64,000 bases of DNA, taken from NCBI GenBank assembly GCA_037179335.1, contig JAKZHN010000003.1:558001-622000 (forward strand). Direction: 5' to 3'. The stretch comes from Cyclaneusma minus (Eukaryota > Ascomycota > Leotiomycetes > Marthamycetales > Marthamycetaceae). This document shows positions 1 to 10,700 of the stretch, piece by piece; the first letter of the stretch is position 1; each line of letters starts with the position of its first letter. Position numbers and translations under genes: made by a program. The notes beneath the pieces are model-generated. The model was not told the origin of the DNA. It ran no database searches and saw only the letters and a list, made by a program, of their open reading frames with translations.

Positions 1-2546
1 CATGACGGGGCGGCGGAAGCGGTTCGATCGCTTGTCGCTGTCTTCGTCGTCAGAGTCGTCTCGGCCTCGCTTCTTGCTGTTGGCCTTGCCAAACGACGAC
101 CCGCGAGGGAAGCCGGGGTCTACAGGAGGCGGTGCTTGCGAGGTAGATGGCGAGGCGCTCGAAGATCCAGCTGCCCAACTCGAAGGGCCAGCTGCGGATG
201 AAGACGATGCTCCCGAGGGGTCTGCCGACGACGACGACGAAGCTCTCGACGGGCCAGCTGCCCCCGAGAGCCCCGCTGAAGCTGACGACGATGAAATAAA
301 GGAGGAGGACTGTGCCTGTGAAGCAGAGGAACCTGCTTCGCTCTCGGCGACCATCGTTTCCTCGGAGTCAACAGCCATCGCTTCTTTCCCCTCACCACCC
401 GTCGCAGACTTCTTCATCTCCTTGATCTCTCGGTTCTCGACGGCCTTGCCTTTCCCCTTTCTGTCCACCCACCCCTCGCCGTCTTCACGCCCCCGTTTCC
501 CCAGGCCCTCATAGCGGGTCGCTGGAGGTGGGCTCTCGGATCGACCGCGCTGGCTCTCTCTAGCCCTTGCGGCTTGAGAGTCGCGGCGATTGATGTCCCC
601 AGGTCTGATGCTCGGGGCGACAACAGGGGATGGGACGGCAGGAGGTGCGACTGGCGGTTGAGGACTGGGCTCTGGGCCTTGGGTAGGGGCTTGGGAGGGC
701 TCGTCGGAGGCGGAGGCTTGGGTCATCTCCGGTATATCCTGGGGGCCGGAGAAGGCACCACGACGAGAGCGCCTGGAAGCAGGCGTCGGCGAAACGGGGT
801 TGTCTGACATACCAGGGTCTTCTGACCAAGCACCGCGTTCCTCAGTTGGAGTGGGAGTGGGAGGGGTCAGCGCCTGGTGTTCGTTGCTTGTGCCTCTCAG
901 ATCGAGAGCTCCTTTTCGACGGCGGAGGGTAGGAGTATGGGCGAGATCGATAGTACGCGGAGGGGGAGTCACACAACGGTCCTGACTCGTCTCTTCCACT
1001 CTCTCCACTTCTTGCGAAGGTATATCGACCATCTCCTCGTCGGACTCGTTCAGCCAATCGTCATCTGGGTCTTCGTCAGGCATGTCGTTTGCAGCGGCCA
1101 GACCATATGACCGAAGGGCCAGAGCAGCTTCTTCCCATTGGTCAGCGACGCTACGCTGCAAGGTCGCAGCGTCGCTGAGTCCTGGTAGGGCGCTGATGGT
1201 GGGCTCGGTGTCCATGACCGTGCCGCTATCAGTATCGGCCTGCTCAGCTTGCGAAGCCGCCTCGTCCATTTCGATATCGATAACGAAAAGGGTGGGCTCT
1301 CCGCTTGCTTGAATATCCTCCATCGCCTCATTCAATGCCTTATCGGGAGCTTGAATGTAGTGCATGGAAGATGCGACCGGCTCATGGGGTGATATCTCAG
1401 TCGGGGTGCGACAAGCAACCATGCCGACGTCGTCAATAATCACACCCATGGGGTTCGACATCATGTCTGTATCCTCTTGCTCTTCGGTCTCGGCCACTGC
1501 TTTGCCCTTGCCTTTGCCCTTGTCCCCACCACTGTCGAGCTCGGGGTAGGCGGAGACTTGCACTCCGGATGGTCCCACCCCATCACTACTGTCAGCGGCG
1601 AGGTTCGACATGTCGGTATCTTCAACCTCGGCGGTAACAGGCTGCCAGCAAAGTGCGTCAAGATAGGCACCGGTGGCCTTCATCTCGAAGAAGCAACCAC
1701 TTGCTGGCAGGCCGCTCCATACCTCGGTCTCCATCTCGTCCTTCAGAATCTCATTGAGATCATGGCTGGGCTCCCATGATAAGCCTACCAGGTAGTCCCT
1801 GGCTTGGGCGAGCTCGAAGAAGATGACACCTGCGGGCAGGGCCGTGAAGACCTCGTCTTCTGGCACGTGGCGATAGCTCGGCTTTGGCAGGACCACCGTG
1901 CTACCATTCTCAGATGGTGCTTGTCGGTGTCCGCCTGGGGCTGGAAGGTGATGATGTCGAAAACACGAAGAGGGCAAGAGTTTGTATGATATATTGGCGG
2001 AGAGAGGGTCTTCCGGCTTGCCAGACCAACCGAGGATCCCGAGCGGGGTTTCGTAGCCGGTGAAAACGTTCTTGGACGATGGAGCTTCGGGGTGAATGGG
2101 TAGCGGCGTGGCTCCGGTTGGGATCGATGTTTCTTGCGCCGTAATGGGGAGAGAGGGGGTTTGCTCGAAAGTTGACTGCGAATACAGCAACCTGCGACAC
2201 ATGAGTTAGATGATGAGAGCGCGCTCACAGCACGAGAGACATACCGATAAACGAAGCCTGTCAGCTTGTTCAGGTGGAGTACTGACTCCACCAAAAGGTT
2301 GGTAAAGAGCAGTAAACACACAACTGATGCGGCGATAAGCTTGACGAGGCCATTGGTTATTGTGTCGACCGACGGCGCCCGAAGGACTCCCGTGGTGACT
2401 TTCTTCTTGGGTTGAGGTCGCGGCGCAGCAGCAATGGCAGCGGCGCAGTTCGTAGGATCAACGAGGATGAGAAGTCGGTAGAGGAGGAGGAGCCAGGATG
2501 AAAGGACCCAGAGGATCCAAACAGCCTGCTCGACGAGAAAATGCAT
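1..2546 (-). CDS. Large low-complexity, N-terminally membrane-anchored protein (partial, runs off the left edge)
   Basis: Function not recognised. The gene runs from an ATG at 2546 (context ACCATGC) down to base 1, with one 53-nt intron at 2192-2244 (GTATGT donor, CTAAC branch, CAG acceptor). After splicing, 831 codons stay open to the window edge, so the C-terminus is missing. Residues about 8-29 and 66-88 are hydrophobic and look like two membrane segments separated by a short Lys/Pro-rich linker. The rest is hydrophilic and disordered: Asp/Glu-rich stretches, several Lys-Gly repeats (KGKGKGK), Pro/Thr runs, and a long Ser/Ala-rich tail near the edge. This suggests a membrane-anchored protein with a long intrinsically disordered domain. 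An in-frame ATG at 2765 exists, but its extension is Arg-rich and unconvincing. The frame is certain; the role is unknown. Confidence 0.8.
2192..2244 (-). other. Spliceosomal intron of the large disordered-protein gene
   Basis: It is 53 nt long with GTATGT at the donor, CTAAC near the 3' end and CAG at the acceptor. Read unspliced, the frame changes and leads to a stop near 1785. Removing the intron opens a 2.19 kb frame, which is strong evidence that it is real. Confidence 0.85.
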
Positions 2547-3306
2547 GGTTTCGAAGTCGTTTTCGGAAGAAATCGTTCGTAATCGTTGCTGTTCTCGTAT
2601 GTGTTGAGGGAAGGGAAAGTCGCAGCGTAGCTCGGGAGACAGCTGCAGCCAAATCTGCGTGGTGCGCTTGGACTCCCTAGTGCGAATCGGTTTTAAAAAA
2701 CGACGGCGGTAAGTGCTGGCAACAGAGGCTTCAATACGTGAGAAGTACTGTCGTCGACAAGTCATGTTCTCGCGAGATCCGTGGCTGGCCGCACTTGCTC
2801 ATGGGATGAGCGAGCGCCGATACTGAGAGACATCGATCTCCAAGAAGGCATGTTGATCCTTGGCTAATATCAACTTTCCTAGGAAGCTAGGGCGCGGTAT
2901 CTGGCTGGATATTACTGTCTCCCTCCCGAGTCCCGATACAAGGCTAGAACTGTTCATTGAGTTTGGTCATTATATAGCTAAGCTTTTCTATAAGGATTGA
3001 AAAAGTTACTGGTCATAATTCTCAAGCTGCAAGACTATGAATTATGAGTACAAAACTCATACATTACTATCTGACAAACCCGCAATCTCTCTGGCCACAA
3101 ATCCCACTCTATCCCATCCGCCTAGTCAGGGTGGACTTGTCAATACCAAGCTTCCAAAACATCAGATGCATCCGGCTGAACCGACGTTCACGCAGAGATG
3201 ATCCCGCCTCATACCTAACTACCTCACAATAACAACACAACGTTCAAGGAAAGGACTTTGGGACGTGCTCTCTAATCTCCAGGCCCGTCCGACGAGAAAG
3301 ATGAGC
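2547..3306. other. Intergenic: promoter side of the large gene and 3' flank of coiled-coil gene A
   Basis: There is no convincing gene. The stretch is GC-balanced near 2550-2950 (the likely 5' UTR and promoter of the minus-strand gene) and becomes moderately AT-rich after that. A candidate upstream start at 2765 is discussed with the gene. Confidence 0.5.
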
Positions 3307-3517
3307 TCATGAAGAGCCGCCCAGAACCCTATGGGTAGGTGTCAAGTCTACTACGTTGTCACCGCCGTAGGCTTTGCGCGCAGTTCGCGCAGCTCGCTCG
3401 GCCAGCCTGTATTCTTCCATTCTCTTCTCTGCCTTGATCCGAGCCGCTCTCTCGGCCTTGAAGGTTTTGAGAGCATTATCCTTCAATGTGATAATCGCTT
3501 CGATCTCCTTGTCGTGG
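3307..3517 (-). pseudogene. Coiled-coil gene A, 3' portion cut off by a transposon
   Basis: Read on the minus strand, this segment encodes a charged helical stretch (AHDKEIEAI, then KAERAARIKAEKR, then RAARTARKAYGG) ending at a TGA at 3309-3307. It closely resembles the AAYDKEIAEI...KAERKARIEAEKR region inside the 5' portion of gene A (4183-4820) and the matching part of gene B (5532-6064). The hAT-like element at 3526-4182 separates it from the 5' portion. If the element and one copy of its 8-bp target duplication are disregarded, the two portions join in the same frame. That would make gene A a protein with two tandem charged coiled-coil blocks. The joining is an inference. Confidence 0.6.
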
Positions 3518-3525
3518 GCTGCTAA
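3518..3525. repeat. 8-bp target-site duplication, left (GCTGCTAA)
   Basis: It matches GCTGCTGA at 4183-4190 with one G-to-A difference, a RIP-type transition. The pair flanks the element at 3526-4182. Confidence 0.7.
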
Positions 3526-4182
3526 CAGTATTTCCGATAGTCCGGACCGAATAAATTTGGTTTAAAGCTTTTATTTTTGATTTCAAACCGTAGTAAAACG
3601 GCAAGACCGTAATTTGGACTATTAGTTTATTTTTTGCGAAGGCTTGGCGGACACGGACCGTTACACAAAGGCATTTAATTAATTTTAATTTTGATTTAGC
3701 TTATTTTTTAATTAAATTAGTAAAAATATATTTAAAATTTCTTTAGCTATAAATGCATATATTTTTTCTATTAGTATTTAAATTATAAGCTTTTTTAATT
3801 TTCTATTTTAAAAATCTATAATACCAAATTGAAATACTCAAATTAATTGCTAAAATTTAAATTAAATAATATTTAAAAATTTAAAAACCCATATAAAATC
3901 CAATATTTTATAAATTATATTTATTTTTAATTATTCTAATACGTATTAATTATTTTTGATTTAATAAGATATTTAAAAATTAAAATTCTATTATTATAAG
4001 GCAAAAATATATAAAAACCCTTTTTATCTATTTTTAGCATAGCAAACCATGGCGATTATGGTGAATTTTTAAAACCGTGATTTAGACTAAAGAAATTTAA
4101 TTTCTAGCTTTTATAAAAGATTTCAGACCGTACCGATACGGTTTAGGGCCTAACCCGCGGTCTCAGACTATAGGAAACACTG
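3526..4182. mobile_element. Non-autonomous hAT-like element, copy M1 (657 bp)
   Basis: The ends are inverted repeats: it begins CAGTATTTCCGATAGTCC and ends in the complement of CAGTGTTTCCTATAGTCTG. A subterminal palindrome, ACCGTACCGATACGGT, lies at 4127-4142. The 8-bp target duplication is typical of hAT transposons. The interior is strongly AT-biased and has no coding capacity. It has the same ends and body as the copies bounding 6065-46042 and at 48454-49170. It interrupts coiled-coil gene A, and the last residues of the 5' gene portion are read from its terminal repeat. Confidence 0.85.
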
Positions 4183-4820
4183 GCTGCTGAAATGGCAGGC
4201 TGGTGTGTAGCCGACCTTGCGGTCTGGGTAGCTGGGTTGGCCGGGGCAGCAGTTGGAGCTGGAGCTTCAAGTTTGCGCGCAGCTCGCGCAGCTTGCCAGT
4301 ATTGCTCCGTTCTTTTCTCTGCCTCGATTCGAGCCTTTCTCTCGGCCTGGAAGGCCTTGAGTGCATTCTCTTTCGTTGCCGTGATCTCTGCGATTTCCTT
4401 GTCGTAGGCTGCTGCAATCTTGATGACGTCGCTCTTCACACTCTTCATGGTCTTGGAGACGCTTTTGAGCTGGCACTTGGCTTCAAAGATCGCGGCTTGG
4501 TACTCCTGCTTCTCGACGTGCATGGTGAGAATTTGTTCTTGGCATTTCTTCGTAGTCGCTTGTGAGGCTTTCAAGTCTCTTTCGGCAGACTTGCGCTTCT
4601 CGACCTCTTCGTGGAGGGCTGCTTGGAGAATGTCGATGGTCAAGTTGCTTTCGGCGGCCTTGCGCCTCTCGACCTCTTCGTGGAGGGCTGCTCGAAGAAC
4701 GTCAATGGTGGTGCCGGCAATGCTGGGCTCGGCCGAATTGATTGGGAGGATAGCGTGAAGGCTGCGGACAGTGACGCCTTGCTTGTCGGCCATCGCGGTG
4801 GGTTGTTCCTCGAGAGGCAT
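4183..4820 (-). pseudogene. Coiled-coil protein gene A, 5' portion (interrupted by M1)
   Basis: Function not recognised. From the ATG at 4820 (a second in-frame ATG at 4793 aligns with the start of paralogue B) it encodes an Ala/Glu/Lys-rich, almost wholly helical protein. Residues about 38-60 and 61-83 are a tandem repeat of 23 residues (TIDVLRAALHEEVERRKAAE / TIDILQAALHEEVEKRKSAE). A long coiled coil and an Ala/Pro/Thr-rich segment follow. The frame then runs into the terminal repeat of transposon M1 and stops at 4143. Gene B is a diverged paralogue in the same orientation just downstream, consistent with local duplication. A truncated protein could still be made, but the family's full form is disrupted. 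Confidence 0.65.
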
Positions 4821-5531
4821 CGTGGTCGTTTGCTTCAGGCAGTAGACTCCTTGCTTCTTCGTGGGCTTTCCTTCGTGCCCTTTTGGTTGCAAAGTTTTGG
4901 TTGTAGATAAGCTTGTGTGTGGACCAGGGATTGTAAACAGCGAGCGAGTCGGTAAGCAAAGAGAAGAAAGCAGTAAATCTAAAACCAGGCGCACGTTATA
5001 TATTTGAGACGCAGCTCCTACTAGCGCGGCGCTAGCGTTTGCGCTAACGCATCGGCATTCAGCCTCATGCCAGGGCCAGGAGCTATGACATCTGAGCTAT
5101 TTGTGACATTCTCTAGCCGAAGAACTGCCGCTTAAAATGTAAGTAGTGACGAAACGAACGCATTTCAGCCTATATGAGAGCTACGGAAAGAAATTGATAT
5201 TCGATCTCGACAAGGAATTTAAAGAGTGGTGACTGGTCACAATATTCAAGCCGCACAATTAGGATTCGCCGTTACAGTACTCATACATTATTGTCTAAGA
5301 AACCCGCGCCCTCCCAAGAAGTCATGTACGAACACCAAGGCATACGGTCCTTCCAACGTCAAGAATTTGACAGAACGTGACCACACGGTCATGGGCCGCT
5401 CTTCTTGAGCTCGTCTTTTTCGTCGGCAGGGGCTGAAGATCGGAAGCCATAGTTGGCATGTTCTGAAGCCCTTTGCTTGGGTCTTACAATTCTCTATAAG
5501 GCACGAGTCGGGGTGGAGACGAGACTGCCGG
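4821..5531. other. Intergenic between coiled-coil genes A and B
   Basis: GC-balanced, with no credible open frame. It holds the presumed promoter and 5' UTR of gene A (4821 to about 5050) and the 3' flank of gene B. A short palindromic stretch near 5018-5046 (GGCGCTAGCG...GCGCTAACGC) is the only local structure seen. Confidence 0.5.
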
Positions 5532-6064
5532 CTACTGTGACTTCGAGGCGATTGCTGTGGGCGAATCTACGTCGATAGGTCCAGGAAGAGTCGGCGAGAG
5601 TGGTGCGAGGCGAGCAGCGGTAGGAGGACCAGCAGGTTGTTGCGTGACCGTCGTGGCAGGCTGGGTAGCGGGACCGGCGGAGGATTTAGCTGGAGTCGAA
5701 GCTCTGAGTGCAGCTTGCTTGTATATATCCGCTATTTTCTCCATCGTGACTCGAGCCTTGGTCTCAGCCTTGAGCTTCGAGAGCGCATCGTCTCTTTCTG
5801 CCTCCAACGCTTCTATTTCCTTATGGTGTACCGACACGGTATCGACCTCGCGTCTGGCAATTTTGAAAACCTTGCCTGCTCTCTTGAGCCCTCGCATGGC
5901 TTCGCGGAGAAGGCTTTTGAGTTGGGTGTTCTCGTCCTGAAATCCGAGAATCACGTCCTTATACTTCTTGATGACCTCTTGTGAGGCTTGTAACTCGGTC
6001 TCGGCAGCTTTGCGCTTTTTGAGCTGGTCCGCGAGGGCTGAGGCGCTGAGCGCAGAGCGTCGAT
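5532..6064 (-). pseudogene. Coiled-coil protein gene B, main body (N-terminus lies 40 kb away)
   Basis: Function not recognised. The minus-strand frame is open from the transposon junction at 6064 to a TAG at 5532. It encodes a paralogue of gene A: ADQLKKRKAAETELQASQ matches EEVEKRKSAERDLKASQ in A. A coiled coil follows (HHKEIEALEAERDDALSKLK), then a Pro/Ala/Thr-rich tail. No start codon is available on this side. The N-terminal codons are at 46155-46043, across the 40 kb insertion, next to a perfect copy of the 8-bp target duplication. The two frames do not quite meet: an 8-bp imperfect repeat near 6033-6049 shifts the frame, and disregarding one unit makes the junction align with gene A. 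The gene is almost certainly dead. Confidence 0.7.
6057..6064. repeat. 8-bp target-site duplication, left (GCGTCGAT)
   Basis: Identical to 46043-46050. The two copies flank the terminal repeats of the hAT-like element that encloses the 40 kb block. Confidence 0.85.
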
Positions 6065-6569
6065 CAGTGTTCCCGATAGTCCGGCCGGACCGATTTTCTT
6101 TTGGACCGTACCAATACGGTTTGACCTTTTTAAGAATAATCCAGACTAAAAGAATATAATTTCAGCTTTTAATTTTTAATTTTAAACCATGGTAAAATAG
6201 CGAGACCGTAATTTGGACTTGCTTGCCAAGGCTTAACGGGCACGGACTATTATACAAAGCTATTTAATTAATAATAATTCTAATTGTTATTATTTTTAAA
6301 CATAATTAGCGTAATAGTATTTATAATTGCTTTAGCTATAAATATGTGTATTTCTTTGTATTAATATTAAATTATAAGCTTTTTTTATTTTTTATTTTAA
6401 AGACCCCAAATTTTAATAAAAATAATACAAATTAATTGCTAGAAATTGAATTCTAAATTATTTAAAATTTAGAAAATCTGTATTAATTTTAATTTTTATT
6501 GGAAATAAATATATATAAAGGTGTAAAACGAGGGTGTAAAAAACGTTGTATTATGCTTAAAAAAACTAG

Positions 6570-6796
6570 TGTTATAGTGGTTAAAAATAAACTGGCAAAT
6601 GGGGATGCGTTATATATATTTCTTAGCTATAAAAAATAGCCACTATTTTTTTTTAAATAAAAATGGCAGCGCTTAAATATTATGCATTAAAAATTTTGCT
6701 TAGCTTTTTTAATAAATAATGCTTATTTTTTATGCATTTTTAGCGCATATACTTTATAAAATGCTTGTAAAACGCCCTTTTTAGCCCCGTATAACA
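6570..6796. repeat. 5' LTR of the 7.2 kb element
   Basis: Starts TGTTATAG and ends ATAACA. It matches 13538-13762 along its length, including the TAGCTATAAAAAATAGCC and GCATTTTTAGCGCA blocks. Confidence 0.75.
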
Positions 6797-7619
6797 ATTG
6801 TCCCTTTTTTTATAGCTTTGGGCCCCAAAATTTCTAAATACGGACTTTCGCTTTCCGGCGATTTAATATTTGGATTTTGGTTATTAATTTTGGCTTTTTA
6901 TTTTAATTGTATAAATTAATAGATTTTTATCAATTTACTATTATTAATAATTATTTCCAAATTTATGATTGCTTAATTTTTAAAGCCTTAATTTTAATAT
7001 ATAGCTTGCGCTATTTATTATTAAATTAATTTTGGATTTTTATTTAATTATTTTAATTATTTTAAATTTTTATTTTTTTATATTAAAATTTATTAGGGTT
7101 TTATTGTTTTTATTAGCTTATATCTATTATATTGGCTTTTGCGTATACCGTTTTTATAAATGCCAAAAAATTAATATAGCGGCGGCTTATTTTAAATAAT
7201 TAATTTTAGGGTTTTTCTATATATTTTTTTATACGTATATTATACGCTTTTTCCAATAATAATATATTAATCTTTAATTGCGTTTTTAATATCGAATTCT
7301 TTTTTGACTTTTTCAGCGAATTTTAAAGTTTTTTTTTATTTTAATTTGTTTTTTATAGCTATTATATTAAATTTTATTAAAAGCTTTATTTATATAAAAT
7401 ATGCTTTTTTGCTTTTATTAGGCCTTTTTTATTATTGTTTTTATATAAGTTTTTAAATATACGCTTTTGTAGCAAAAATTGTTTTTTTTAATATTATAGC
7501 TTTTAATATTTCCACATATAAAATTTGCAATTTTGGCCTTATTGGCTTTAATATTTGGCTTTTGCGCAATAAAAGCGCTGTTTATAATTATAATAATAGC
7601 AATGCTAAAATTGCAATTA

Positions 7620-7790
7620 TCACGGCGCGGCAAGGGTCGCAGGTGGGGGTCAAGGTAAACTTGTATTGTAAGCTGGAAAGGGAAGCTTTCCAGCGTTGGC
7701 GCGCAGCTATAAGGGCTGCCGCCAGGCTTTACGGCATTAAGGGCACGTCAGGTCATGTATAGGTGCCTGAGGCTAAGGCTAAATCAGTAC
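7620..7790. other. GC-normal island within the AT-rich element
   Basis: About 170 bp of ordinary base composition inside heavily mutated DNA. It includes the palindrome CTGGAAAGggaaGCTTTCCAG at about 7671-7691. A short open frame crosses it but shows no recognisable domain. It could be a small, later insertion or an unmutated remnant. Confidence 0.4.
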
Positions 7791-10700
7791 TATAATAGCA
7801 ATTTTGCCGCAGAATTTAAATTGCGTTTTTATTAAAAATATATATATATATTTTAAATTCGCATTTGCGCCTAATATGCGCAAAGAAAATTTGCAATTCT
7901 TTTTCGCAATATTTTGAATATTTATAATTAAATTGAGAATAATTTTAAATATAATTATTATTATAATAATTATAAGCCATTTTATTGCATAATTTTCCTT
8001 TTTTTTATTAATTAATTTATTATTTTATAAATCCCTGCTATTTAAATTTCCTTATTTAATATAATTTACAACGCTTTTATATTTTATTAGCATTATTGTA
8101 TTAAGATTTAAGCTTTTTATAAAAATTAATCGGCTAATTATAATAATAAATTAATTTAATTAAAAAATAATATAAAAGCTGCTAAAGCTTTTTTCTGCTT
8201 TAAAATTTATACTTTCTTAAAATATAAAATACGCAAGATTTTTAAAAATACTATAATTATAATAATGGCTTTAATTAAAATTATTTTTGCAATTCATATT
8301 TTAGTATATATAATAATTAATACTTAATACTATTTAATAAATTTATTTTCTATTTTTTTCGCGTGTATTTAATTTAAATATCAATAAATTATAATTTTAT
8401 TTTAATAACTTTTTAATAAATTTGCTTAAAATTATTAGGGCATTTTTAAAGGTTTTTGAAGCCAATATTTAATCCCAATTTTAATTTTAATTTTTCCAAT
8501 ATATACAAAATATAAACAATTTCTTTTAACCTTTTTTATATATTATATTTTTTTTCGATTTTCTATTTTTAATTATTTTTAAAAATTTAAAGATTTGCAA
8601 AATATAATTTATATATATTATTTAAAAATACTTTAGCGGATTTTAAAAGGCTAATATAAAAAATATTATATAATGTTTTTTAATTAAAATCCAAATAGCA
8701 ATTTTAAATAATATGCTTGGATTTTTAGTTTTTTAATAATAGAAAAAAAGCTTATATATTTTTATTAGGTTTTTAGCATTAAAATGTATATTTTTAATAA
8801 ATAAAAAAAGCCAGTTTGTTTTATTTTTTTTATGTTTTTTCTTTTGTATATTGCTTTATATATTTATTAATAGTATTTTTCCAATTTTCGCAACAGCGTA
8901 TATTTGCTATATGTTGTTTTATGTTTTTTAAAGATTTTAATTTTTATAAATTATATACAAAACTTATATTAATTTGCAAATAATAGTTATATATTATAAA
9001 AAGAACCCAGTAGTTTTTGCTTCGTATTATTATAAATAAATTTTGCTATAGCTTATTAAATTGCTTAATTTGTGTTCTATAATAATATTATATATAAGCT
9101 TTTAAAATTTGGTTTATTTATTTTATTTGCCTATTTATTTAAAAATAAAATACAATATTATATTTGTATATTATATAAAATTTATAGCAAAAGGCATTTT
9201 ATAATATGCTAATAAACATCAAGCTATAATTAAGTAAAGTAATTTTATTAAAAATTGCATATTATTATTTTTAATTATATATATAAATTACGCAATTTTA
9301 ATATAATAATTTATTATTCTTAAACTAATATTATATATTTTATTTATATATGATAATTTTAATAAATTTATAATAAAATTTTATAATAAAAAAGTTTATA
9401 ATTTATTAATCAAAAATCAAAAATATAGCTAATTATAAAATATATATTAGCGAATATTATTTTACTGGTAGATATAGCAATTATATATATAATTCTATAT
9501 TTTTGCTTTTATATTTGGCCAATAATATTTATAATAAATTAATATTAATACTTGATTTATTTTAAAATAGGCTACTAATTTGCTATTATAATAAATATAT
9601 AAAAAGATATTATATAATATATTTGCTATAATAATATATCATTTCTTTTTATATATAACGTATTATTTTTAAATTATTTTTATTTATTTTTATATAATAT
9701 AAATTGGCTTTATAATTTTGCTATATATTTGTCTTATTTTTAAGCCTTAAAAATAATTATAAAATTTATTTTAATTATTTTGGATTTTGGACTTTTATAA
9801 TTTAAATAAAATGAATTTTTTAATTTGGAAATTTATATTTATAATATATAAATAAAATATATGATAATAATTTCCCAGCTTCATAATTTTAATTAAAATG
9901 CAATTACTATATTTATAAAAGCAATTATATTTTTTAAACATTATATATTTAGCGTATAAAAAAATAAATAGTAAAGCTTTTACTATAATATTAATAAAAA
10001 AAAGATTAATATTTTTGCTTAAATAGTTTTTATTGCTTTTTCATAATTTGGCTGATAAAATAAAAGATTAGGGGGAATTTTAACTTTTATAATATATTTA
10101 ATATTAAAATTATAAAATTTTAATTTTATAGCCTATTTTGCTTAATATTTATTAAGTTTTTTTATATTTATAAAATAGCGCAAATTATTATAATTTCAAA
10201 GCATTTAAATGTTATAATATTTATTTCTAATATATTGCTTTTAGCGCTAAAAGTTTTTTATAATTGCAAGCAATTTGACATTATATATTCAATATATTAA
10301 TTTTATATTTATCAGCTTATAAAATTAAAAAGCTATTAAATGCTAATAATATGATATTAAATTATTTTAAAATTCCCAATATTGCAAATTTAAAAGTATT
10401 ATATATAATTTATAAATATTTTATAAAATTAAAATATTGCAATATTGGCTTATTTGAAAATATTTTTTTAATATATTAAAAAGCTTTTTGCGCTTTTAAA
10501 AGCTATTTAAATAGGCTTTTTTATTACCATTTATATTGTTAATAAGTAAATTGATTATAAATAATATAATTCTATTGTATTCCAAAATAAACCGTTTATA
10601 AAAATTGGCTTATTTTAAAAATAATTGCAATTTTATATGCATAATTAATATAAATTAGTTTTATATAGCGTATATTATTTCCGGCTTTATATATATATAT

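Noticed and set aside
2..514. 170-residue open frame on the plus strand
   Set aside because: It is the antisense shadow of the Ser/Ala/Asp-rich coding sequence of the minus-strand gene, which is open across the same region after splicing.
1785..2765. 326-residue minus-strand frame as a single unspliced gene
   Set aside because: It reads through the 53-nt intron into the wrong frame. Splicing gives a far longer frame to the window edge.
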